From Welwitschia mirabilis (lineage: Eukaryota; Gnetophyta; Gnetopsida; Welwitschiales): a stretch of 64,000 nt of DNA. Position numbers and translations under genes: made by a program. The number at the start of each line of letters is the position of its first letter. The first letter of the stretch is position 1. The notes beneath the pieces were generated by a model. The model saw only the letters and a list, made by a program, of their open reading frames with translations. It was not told the origin of the DNA and did no database searches. The DNA lies in assembly GCA_051453625.1 (NCBI GenBank), contig JBOZIK010000001.1, forward strand, positions 151,882,474 to 151,946,473. The letters are read 5' to 3'. Shown here in pieces: positions 45,135 through 56,182 of this stretch.

Positions 45135-48100
45135 ATGCACAAACATGCTTTGTTACCCTAAATATATTTAAATCTCTTCCTAGTAAAATGTTTCCACTCC
45201 GTTTGGCTCTGTAAGTTAGTTTTAGGTTTGAAAATTATGCATTAAAATTATAAATTAAACTTGGTGTAAAAAGAGTGGCTAATCACTTTAAATGCCAGTT
45301 CATTTTCCCCTGCAAGTAGAAAGTTTTAAGGATTTAGAAGATATTTAGAGTTTGCGCTTATGAGGCCATATGACATTATTAGATCATAGTGCTAGGTTTC
45401 TCAGGGTGTTCTCCGTTGGAGAGCTTGAAGAATTGTACTTTTGGATGGAAGATGGCATAATGCCATGGAGAAAGATGGTAAGTATTGGAGTCGATTGAAC
45501 AAGGAAGAGTAGCATACATGATAATGCAGATACACTACTAGATGAGATGGATTGACCTGATTGAGAAGCTTCAAATTAGAATTGGTATGAATAAAGAGGG
45601 GCATTAAAGCATAGGTTTAGTATATGGGTTGTACCCTTCGAGATAAGAAATTACAATACAATTAGGACGGAGTTAAAATGTCAATGGCATGAGATAAGAA
45701 AATTACAATACTATTGAGAAGGGGTTAAAAGAGTCTATGGCAGAAGATAGAGAGGCAATCATGATGTTGATGAAAATGAGTCAATGGGGGTTTGAGGTGA
45801 AGGTGGACTTGTGAAAGATGCATGCCAATACATTAAAGGCAGACCTGTGAAAGATGCATGAAAATACATTTCATGGATAAAGAAAATGTTGTGTTAGATA
45901 AGTTGCATTGTATTTTTTGATGGGGTTGTATGGGAGGGTGTTGTGAAGGTATTTATACAAAACAGTAGCCCCCAAAAAAAAAAGCAATGGAAAAGAGCCA
46001 CTGAAGTAAAAATGTTAGGTATCATCAATTTAGAAAATATCGAGTATTTTATCTTAAAGCAAGTATTTTATTTTAAAGCTTTACACAGAAGATGAACTAC
46101 ATTAATAATAGAGTATCTTAAATCATTATTGAAACCATGGAATTTGTAGCTCTATATTAAAGAAGAAGTACACTAATAATAGAGTATCTTAAATGATTAT
46201 TAAAACTTTAAAACTTGTAATGTTCCAAAATCACTTTTAATTAAGTGATTATTGTTAAATGTAAGTAAACTATAACTAAGAATAACTACTATTGTAATGA
46301 AAGGGTGTGACCCTTAGATGTGTAATATTGTGTTTATTCATCTTGTTTATAAGCTTATGACATTAAGCAGGTGTGGATAGACTAGGTGGATGGAGTTAAT
46401 AACATGGTTATGATTGTTTGATTTCCAAGGGAGTTAAGGTTATAGTTTGTCTTTAACTTTGACCACTATTTCAAGGCTGGAGCAAGGTGTAGAGGTTAGA
46501 TTGCTACTACTTAATAAAGAAATACTTCAATTATGCCTAATGCTACTACTTAATAAAGAAATACTTTAATTATGCCTAATGTTGTAGTCCATGTCTTTAA
46601 CTTTAACTACTACTCCAAAGATGGAGCAAAGCGTAGAGGCTAGATTACTACTATTTTATAAAGAAATACTTCAATTATGCCTAATTTATATATTATTCGA
46701 TTCTTTGTCATTTTAATTTTTAATTTTCTTATTAAATGTTAAGTCCAATTCTAATTTAGTAACTTGAAACATTACAATTGCTATTAGAGTCATGAAGACA
46801 GTAGACTATTATCTTCCTAATCCAAGTAAAATAAATTATGAAGATAGAATATAAAAAAAGGAAAAAGAAAATGTTTTATTCTTAGCAAATTACAATACAA
46901 CCAAAAGGTGAAAACCATGAGCTATAGTAAACTCAAGAAAAACATCAAATCAAAAATAGAAAGGGACTTATTCAAGCCTCTTCCAAAGAAGGTAAATCAT
47001 CAAACAAACAAAAATTAAGGCTCTTAACCTTACATTTGATCCTACATTTGTTGTAGGAACTTGAGAAGGAGGAAAATTAGCCCAACTAGTAGAATCCAAA
47101 GAGGATGACACACTCACAGAATCCAAAGCAATTAGATAAGGCTTTAGGTATAGCTTTACGTGAATCTTCCTATACATCATTAAGGTACGTAATAAGTGCT
47201 CATGAGAAATTTACATTATGTTATAATGCCATAATATCATTTATGGTACTAGCTACCCCATCTACACAATTCTAAGCCATATTATTATGCTTGGTCAATC
47301 ATTCCAAAAGCAGGGCATTGTGGATATTCAATGCAGTCAATCTAATATCATCCACTCATGAATTCTTAAAAAGATGCAATGTTTCCCCCTCATTCTATAG
47401 GAAAAAAGAAAATCAATTCAAATTCAAAAAGACTAATTTAAATATATTAAAGTAGAATTAAAAAGAAATATTATGTAGAGCATATAAATGATGTCATTGG
47501 CCATCTCCTTCTGCTTCACCCCATGATAAGCCATGTAATAAAATGACTCCATCATATCCATCAATATATAAAAGTCATGCACCTACTTTAACCTCTCTTT
47601 GAGGCATAGAATGAATTGTAAATTGGTTACTCTAACTTTGCTAGTAATCATGAGAAAAGTTGGTGGCATGAGTACGAAAATAGAAGTAAATATTATCTAG
47701 TCATAAAGGATGAGTACAATAAAAGGAGAGAGCAAATTTAGTACTAAGAGGATCTAATTCATCTAATAAGTAATCTAGCCCATCTTATTTATTATACTCC
47801 AAGGTGCATGAGGAGGGTAATGGAAGGATTACAGGGTCTACTTAGCAACTAGTAGATCCTCCTATGCAAAAGAAGGAAAATGGAGGGGGTGGAATAAGAT
47901 ATGTTTTCCTATAACATTAGATCATCAAAATCAAAAAGATCACAATCAAGATCTATGTCTAAGTTAGAAAGTAACCTCTAGAAGCTATATGGAAATGAAA
48001 CTATAGAACCACTCATTGCAATAGTTTATGTCTTTAACTATTTAAGATCTTTTAGAGCATGCAAGAAAGTAAACTCCAAATCCTCCTCATCCATCAAAGG

Positions 48101-48206
48101 AAGAGTCTCTAAATCCTATAATTCAAATAATTCATTTCAAATTAAAAGAAGAGAAGTAAAAATATAAATGACATTAAAAAAGAATAAGAAATGGGGGTTT
48201 TCATGG
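45135..48206. other. Unassigned AT-rich region with many short local duplications
   Basis: No convincing gene; the open stretches at 45401-45604 and 46968-47180 (both minus) show no family resemblance. Several imperfect direct repeats lie here: about 45625-45720 ('gagataagaaaattacaata'), about 45808-45870 ('gtgaaagatgcatg'), about 46090-46200 ('aataatagagtatcttaaat') and 46484-46690 ('aagaaatacttcaattatgc'). Confidence 0.45.
46484..46690 (+). repeat. Imperfect tandem duplications with 'aagaaatacttcaattatgc'
   Basis: Three copies end in 'aagaaatactt-aattatgcctaat'. The first two follow each other directly with a period of about 45. The third belongs to a larger repeated block beginning 'ttaactttgaccactatttc/ttaactttaactactactcc'. 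This looks like local slippage or unequal exchange. Confidence 0.7.
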
Positions 48207-49442
48207 GAGTCCAGTGGAAAATTTGTGAAGTATATCCTCCTCATTTACTTCATAAGTAATAGAATACAAAAAATCTTTCTCCTTATGATGATGTGAGGAG
48301 TCTCATGAATTGAAAATATTCACCCTATTCATCTTAACAAAAGATAAATAAAATCTATCATTATATTAGAGCCCCATAAGCAAATAGTAATTTCAATTCC
48401 TACCTTATAAAAGATAAAAACAAATACCCTTAAAACCTTACCAAGATCATACATACTTGAATCTTCTCCTTTCACTACATTAGAAGAATGCAAGTGAAGT
48501 AAGAATCACTAGGGTACATCACCTGTGAGTAGGAAGGAAGGAAAAAAAGAAAGAAGGAATCAACCAAAGAATAAGAAAATGGTTGAAGAATTTTTGGCCT
48601 AGTACTTGCTAGCTATAGTTCTAAACACATATGATTACAAAAACACTTTCCTCTATCTTTCCCCCTTTTTAGATGAATAAGTTAGTCCAACATAGATGAA
48701 TAAGTGGTAGAAGCTCAATAAAAATAAACCACTCTAACATTAAAGAAAGTCATGTAGATGGTGTAATGAGGGATCTCATAAGTACAATTATGTAGGAAGG
48801 ATTGACAAGCTATTAGTAGGTAGCCACAAGCAGCATAGTAAGGAGTTACAATATTAGTAGTAGCAATACAATGCCTATGGATAACTAGTTCTCTTATGAA
48901 GATAGAATCATCTAGCTGCCTAGACAAGAAATCCTTAAAATTAAAGTTAGAGCACATAACCTTAAAAGGGATGTCATTATCCTCAATTAAACAAAAGGTT
49001 AAATAAATACTCTTCTTACAAGTAGAAATGAAAATGTACATAAGATGTAAAATGGTACTGTTTTGAGTATTGAAAGAGGCACATAAAGACGTAAAGATAT
49101 ATAAGATTGTAAGATGCTAAAGTCAAAGAGATAAAAAACTATAAAGATAAATCAAATTAGAAGAAAATACCCAATAAAACCCTAGTTGTTAAGCCCTCTC
49201 TTAAATTTCTAACTCTATAAAGTTAAAGATTATAGAGTTCCAAGAAATATACGAGGCAAGTTGTTAAGCCATATTTTAAATAAGTGAAAGATGAATATGA
49301 AAGTTGGAAAGTGATCACCCTAAGAAGCTTTTAAACAAGAGGCCTTGATCTTACCTATAGGAAAATAATGCATCAAGTGAAATATGCACTATAGTAATGA
49401 ATAAATACTTAAAGAAAAAAAAATAACAAAAGAAATAAAATA
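48207..49442 (-). repeat. Dispersed repeat D, copy 1, with antisense open frame
   Basis: About 1.2 kb matching 54995-56182 in the same orientation from 'tatatcctcctcattt' to 'aaagaaataaa'. On the minus strand 49041-48715 is open for 108 codons. Over its first 73 codons it aligns without gaps to the open frame in copy 2, with about two-thirds identical residues. Shared strings include SNFNFK, IHRH and TTNIVTPYYA-CG. I do not recognise the protein. Antisense extra ORFs are known in some Tat-lineage elements near the 3' LTR, so D may come from such an element; this is inference. Confidence 0.55.
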
Positions 49443-49589
49443 GAGGTAGATCTAGAATAAGAAGGTTGACTATAAAATATATAGAAAAATATAAATGTCG
49501 ATCCATATTTATAATAGAGGAGCTAGGGTTAAGATGATACTTAATCTCAATAAAAACTTAAAGCATAGTCCAATTAACTGTGTTCCTAC

Positions 49590-50850
49590 TCTATTCTAAC
49601 TCTAATTTAACTCAACATTATAATTGAGGGTTTTACACCTAGTATCATCCTTAGACATAGAATCTAATACTTCAATTAAGGGACTCACACTGAATGTTGT
49701 AATTGGAATAAAATTCAACATTATAGTTAAATGCCTCATCTCTCATGTCACACTTAGATGTAGAATTCAACATTTCACTTGGTTACATAATTCGACATTA
49801 TAGTTGTAGGTCGACATTACAGTTTAAGAGCTTAATGTTTCAATTCAAAGGCTAACATCACAATCAGTAATAAAGTGTGACATTGTAATTTGAGAACCAA
49901 CCTAACACTTGATCATAAACTATGGCATTACAATTAGAGGTAAATGTCATAGTGCAAGGGCTGACATCACACTTGGTTATAAAGTTCAACATCATAATTA
50001 GAGGCTGACATCATAGTTAAAGGTTAACATTACACTTGTTAGAAAGTTTAATATTTCTATTAGAAATTAATGTTGTAATTCAAGGAAGGTTAACATCATA
50101 GTTATGAGAAACTTTGATATTTCGTATTAATGTTATAATTTAAGAGCCAACATCACACTTGGTAATAAAATTCAACATCATTGTTGGAGGCCAATGTTAT
50201 AGTTCGAATGCCAACTTTACACTTCTTCATACAGTCTAATGTTATATTGGGAGGCTGACATGACAATTCAAGGGCTAACATCACACTTGATCATAGACTT
50301 TAACATCGTAGTTAGAGGAACATGATAGTTGAAAGGTCCACATTATGCTTTGTCATAGATTCTGGCATCGTAGTTAAGGGATCAACATCACACTTGAGTA
50401 GAGGGTATGACGTTATATTTGGAGATTAACATCATAGATTGAAGGTCAATATCACATTTAAACATAGAGTTTAATATCGCAGTTGAAGGTTGATATCATA
50501 GTTAAAAAGAAAACATTACACTTGATCATAAAAAGCTACTGTCATAGTTGAAAAACCAGCATTACACAGAGTTATGGATTCCCATGTCATAGCTAAAGGT
50601 TAATGTCATAGTTACAGGATTGATGTCATACTTGATAATAGAACCTAACGTCATGTTAGAGCCAGATATTGTAGTTAGAGGATTAATGTCACACTTGGAC
50701 AAGAAGAGCAATGTCATAGCTGGGAGAATGACATTACATATGGTTCAAGATTCTATCATCATCGTTGGGGTGTAACATCATATTTGTTTGTCTTGAGGAC
50801 TAACATCCTAGTTGTTACTTCCCACTCTTAACATCACCGTTGCTCATCTT
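49590..50850. repeat. Degenerate tandem array, about 20-bp motif
   Basis: Repeats of a motif close to 'aacatcatagttagaggtt', with alternating forms 'aacatcacacttggtcata' and 'ttcaacatcatagtt', giving a higher-order period of roughly 60-65 bp. About 1.25 kb long, highly diverged, starting shortly after D copy 1. No coding potential. Similar internal minisatellites occur in untranslated regions of large gypsy elements. Confidence 0.7.
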
Positions 50851-52609
50851 TTGGAAAGTTACAATAGTTATGATAGTTGTATAAGTCGCAAACCAACTTT
50901 CTAATAGTTATCAAGTGTTAATTAATTGATATGGAAGTTGTTTAATAATTTGTCAAAGCAACCCTATTTAAGACTAGTAGAATCTATCAAAATGAAATGA
51001 CAAGAGAAAGATATAAAATCAATTAGAAACTCATAGAGCAGAGGGTGAATTCTCAAATGAACATAATTAAGAACCAATTAAACTAAATTTGCTTTAAAAA
51101 TCAAAATCTCTCTAACAATATAGACATCCTTCTTTCACACTTGGAACAACCAAACCACCAATTGAGCATGATCTGTAGAAACTACATGAGTAGTTATCCA
51201 CTTCTAGATAAAATAATCCTATTAAAAAGATTGATACATAAAGCCTACAAATGAAAATCCTAAATTCATAGGTCAATCCATAAGTACTCTTATTCCATAT
51301 AGCTAATGGCTCAATAGCAAATAAGTGAGTGAGTAATGAGATTATCAAAATAACCCATCTCCACATTTATAAGGGTAAAGTAAGAACTAGTAAGGAAGTC
51401 ATGTCCTAGCTATAGCAAGTAAAAAATATTTTACTTTTAAAATATACCACCTAAGATAATATGCATCTATGTCACCACTTTACTTCCTAGAGATGCATAA
51501 GAATGATGGCTTTAATGTTAATAAAAATATAACCATAGAGTCACTTGGGGTATTTCCATAAAGGAATTTAAAAATAATTCATCTTTGATGATTTTATTGA
51601 CAATCAGATGATTATGTTTTAGTGTATATTTTTAGAAAAATGCTTCTCGGATGATCATTGGCTATAATTTCAAAGCGTAACAAAGTATCAAAGGAATTTC
51701 TCTAAGAAAAAGCTTATCAATAGTTTCATTGGTATACTTTCACCCAAATTCTAAAGCATCCTCTACACTTTGGAGGTTAAATCTATTAAAGATGCTAATA
51801 AGAAAATAAAGCACTATCTAAATACATAAGTTAATAAGCAATTTGAAAACCAAATGGTACAAAAAACCAATGCCACCTTCATTAGAAACATCATCTATCA
51901 CAAATGCAATAAGAAAATCCACATAGTTAAAAATTATTCTTCAAAATACTCTAGAGTTATACTTTCTGCTCATAACTGACCTAAGGGATAATAAAGTTTA
52001 GGGTTACAAAACAAGTATGTGCTATTGTTTATGTAAGTTTGGTAATGAATCAATTTTTTATTTTATAGTTACTAGTTTTCATTTCTTGTTTTTAATTGAT
52101 AGTCATGCTTTTCATAGTTTCATATCCTCTTTCTTTTTTTGAAAATTAAACATCATGCCCTCCAAGAACTCAAATCCTTCATAAGAATAACTGTGGAAAA
52201 TAAGATTTCCCAAAAATGGGATAGAAGGATGAATAACATTTATAGCTTAAAATCTTAAATTTAAGAATAAGTTTTATGTCTTCACCACTGGCAACTATGA
52301 GGTAATATTAGGAATGTCTTTTTTGGTTAAATATAGTATCATAATAACTTTCTACTAAAGGACCTTAATACTTCCATTCTTATTTAGGGATCTAATTATT
52401 AAGGATAAGGGATATAATAAAAATTTCTTCTTAGATATTAGAAATCAAATCAAAAAGTTAGTACCATAGAACTAGTTATTTCACACACTAATCGAATAAA
52501 AAGATACAAGTTCATAGCATGTTATTTTAGAAAATTTATAGCAATTTAGCCTAGTATTTGAAGAAATTATAGTACTACACCAAAAAAAAAAAGTAGAGAA
52601 CATCATAAA
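50851..52609. other. Unassigned AT-rich sequence before chromovirus pol
   Basis: May include degraded gag/protease of the chromovirus that follows, but no motif is clear enough. The open minus stretch 51112-51366 is not supported as a gene. Confidence 0.35.
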
Positions 52610-54930
52610 CTTAATTCTTAGATTACAGTAAGTAGTAAGATATTCTTAGTGATGGAACTCAAAGAGTTAAAGCTACAGCTTAACTTACTTTTATTGGAAG
52701 GAAAAATTTACCTAAGTATATCTCCCTAGGATGCTTCTATATTATTTGTTAAGAAGAAAGATGGAATATTGAGACTATGCACTAATTACCACTATTTGAA
52801 TAAGGTCATCATTAAAAATAAGTATTCTTTACCTAGAATGAATAGTCTACTAGACCAATTGTAGGAGCTGAAATCTTCTCAATAATTGACCTAAGATCTA
52901 AGTATCACCAAATAAGGATGAAAGAAGAGAACATTCATAAAAACAAAATTTAAAATAAGATATGGATATTATAAATTTGTAATAATGTCATTCGATCTCA
53001 TTAATGCTCTAGCAACATTTATAAGTTTATGAATGATTTGTTCCACTCATATCTGCATACATTTATGATATTATGTTTGAACAACATTCTAGTCTTGTTA
53101 AAACATAGGAAGGTACATATGGATCATCTTAGAAATGTATTACAACTATTGAAAAATCATGTGTTCAAGGATAAACCAAGTAAATGTGAGTTCTTTTAGA
53201 ATGAAGTAAGAAACTTGGGGCACATTATTTCCAAATATGAAATTGTAGTAGATCCTAAAAAATCAGTAATAAGGAAATAGCATGATTTGAAATGTATAAC
53301 AGAAGTCCAAAATTTCTTAGGACTAACATGATTTTATAGAATATTCATTCTAAGATTCCCTCAGTTGATAGTCATATTTATATACTTGGTCAAATATACA
53401 AGAACATTTAACTTCACTCTTAGATGTAAGGAATTCTTCTTAAGAAATATCTTTTGTTGACATCATCACCTATCCTAATGATTGCAGATATGGACAAACA
53501 NNNNNNNNNNNNNAAAGATGCTTCTACTTAAGGGATTGACATAGTGATAAGGTAGAAATATTAGTTTAAAAAACTAAACTAGCATGAAAATAATATCTAA
53601 TGTATGACTTGAAACTCTTATTTATGATTCACATGCTAAAATATATGCCTACATTACTTTGTTACCAGTAAATTCCTACTAAAAATGAATTATAAGAATT
53701 TATAGTATGTTTAGAAATAATTGGTACTAAACATTAAATAAAGAAGATGGGGAGGACTATTGGTAGAATACAACTTCAATCTATAGTACACACTCAAAAA
53801 GGAAAAGAAGATAGTAAATGCCTTAAGCAAAATCTAATGTATGCTTATCACCACTATGACTTTCAACCTTGCTAGGTATTTTAAGAAAAACCTTTCTAAT
53901 AATTCATACTTTAAAGAAATATTTTGTTTTTTATAGGAAGACAAAACCATAAAGACCTCCTTAATCTTAAACGATGGTTACTTACTAAAAAATATACAAT
54001 TATGTATCTCATAAGCTAAATGCAAATAGAGACTAATGTCAAAAATGAATGAAGTACATTATCTAGGATACCAATATTTTGTATGAAATTATCACATGTT
54101 AAGAAAGTATTATTTTTGGCCAAAATTAAACGTAGATCTAAAAGATTTAGTCTATGAATAACTGAAAAGTGAATAAGGAAGGCCAATAAGACTCCCTCAA
54201 TTCCTTAGAATAATTAAATAGAAGTGGGAGAAAATCATAATAGATTTCATTACAAGATTACCTCTGATCAAGAAAGATCATAATTTCATCTTTATTTGCA
54301 TTAATAGATTAACTAAAATGGCCCATTTCATCCTAGTTAAGAGTGCCAATAGTAAATAGAAATTATCCCTATGTTTCACATAGGAAATCTTCAAATTACA
54401 TAGATTACTCTAGACCCTTATCTTAGATGAAGATCCTAAACATATATCAGATGTATGGTAAAGTTTCTTCCATCATCTTAAATAAAGCTTAAATTTAGTA
54501 CAACCTTTCATCCTAAAATAAATGAATAAGTAGAGAGAATCAATCAAATTTTGGAAGATACCATTAGATGTTATGTGAAAGGTAGATGCCAAAATTAGAA
54601 GAGTTACCTAGTAAAATTTTCCTATAACTAGACTTTTCAGATGTCTATATAGTGTTTGCCTTTTAAGATCATGTATAAAAGAAATTGTTCCACTCTAGTG
54701 ACATGGTCAAATCTAATACAAAGACAAATAGGAAGAACCAACTCTAAAGTAAAAAACCATAGATTAAATTATAAATAAGATCAAGAGGTATCTATAAGAA
54801 ACTAAATATAGATATAAGAAATTCTATGATTAAAAACATACCAGTAGAATTTTTCAGTTAGGAGATTAGGTTCTTTTATAAGTTTCTCCCTTGATAATAT
54901 GATTCATTTGAGATTATGGATCAAATTGAC
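52610..54930 (+). pseudogene. Chromovirus (Tekay/Del-like Ty3/gypsy) pol remnant
   Basis: RT starts with ELKELKLQL and reads [35 protein letters not shown], close to the chromovirus [35 protein letters not shown]. The active site (53077-53085) reads LNNILVL where the family has IDDILVY, so both Asp are Asn. Then SKCEFF, LGHIIS, VDPKK and NFLGLT. RNase H after a 13-N gap ends in RRWGGLLVEYNFNL and VNALSK. Integrase pieces are KWEKIIIDFITRLP, FIFICINRLTKMAHFI, FHPKINE-stop-VERINQILEDTIRCYVKG and LVKFSYN. A degraded 'FLxVSP' segment near 54870 is the last recognisable part. Stops and frameshifts are abundant. Confidence 0.85.
53501..53513. other. Short N run (13)
   Basis: Thirteen N inside the chromovirus RNase H remnant. 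Another short run of ten N is at 63229-63238 and one of twelve at 496-507. Confidence 0.95.
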
Positions 54931-54994
54931 ACTTGGCTTATAAACTAGAGCTAACATTAAGTTATCCTAAATTAACTTAATGTTTCATGTCTAA

Positions 54995-56182
54995 GTCCAT
55001 TAGCAAATTCTGAAGGGCATATCCTCCTCATTTGCCTTACAAGGAATACGCTATAGAACATACTTGACCTTGCAACAATTTGAGGAATCCTATAAACTGA
55101 AAATAATTACTTTATTCATCTACACATAAGGTAAAGAAAATCCATAGTTATCATCGAAGCCACATAAGAAAACTTTAGTTTGAGTTCCTACCTCAGAAAA
55201 GATGAGAAAAATACCCTTAGAATCTTACCAAGATCATATAGATTAGAATATTCTTCTTCCACTATGCTAGAAGAATGTGAGTAAAGAAAGAATTAGTAGG
55301 GTACATCATTTGGGGATAGTCAAAAAACAAAGGGATCTACCAAAGAAGAATAAAATGGCTAAAGACTTCTTGGTCTAGTACTTAGAAACTAAAATCCTAG
55401 GAGTACATGATCACAAAAACACTTTCCTCTGTCTCTACACCTTTTTTGATGAATATGTTATACTAAGATAGAGGAATGAATGGTAGAGATGTAATAAAAG
55501 AAACCCCTCTAACATGAAGGGAAGTTAGGTAGATGGTGTAATAAAGGACCTAACTAGTACAACTATGTAGTAAGGCTTAAGAAGCCATTAGTTAGTTAGC
55601 CACAAGTAGCATAATAAGGAGTTACAATATTAGTAGTAGAAATACCATGCCTATGGATACTTACTTCTCTTATGTATACAAAATCATATAATTTCTTAAA
55701 TAAGAAATTCTTGAAATTAAAATTAGAATGAGTATCCTTAAAAGGGACATCATTACACTCACTCAAATTAAAGGTTAAATGAATACTATCTTTAAAAATA
55801 GAAATGTAGATACACAAAGGATGTAAAATGGTATTATTTCAGGATTAAATTAGAAGATTCATATAAAGAATCAAATATAAATAAGATCATATGATGCCAA
55901 AGTAAAATATATAGAAAACCATAACCATTAATCAAATTAGAAGAAAATACTCAATAAAACCCTAGTTGCTAAGTCCTCTCTTGAATTTCTAACTTTGTAA
56001 AGATAAAGATTGTAAAATTCCAAGAAATATGATATTGAAGAGGGAAAGTTATTACCCTAAGAAACTTATAAATGAGATGTCTTAATTTCGCCTACAAAAA
56101 AAGGATGCATCAAGGAAAAGGCTCACTATAATAATAAATAAATACTTAAAGAATAAATGAAGAATCAAAGAAATAAATTACA
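54995..56182 (-). repeat. Dispersed repeat D, copy 2, with antisense open frame
   Basis: Aligns with copy 1 (48207-49442). The minus-strand frame 55817-55596 is open for 73 codons and matches copy 1's frame. Bounded on the left by degraded chromovirus pol and on the right by the start of a chromovirus LTR. The tandem array that follows copy 1 is absent here, apparently cut off by the LTR at 56183. Confidence 0.55.
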
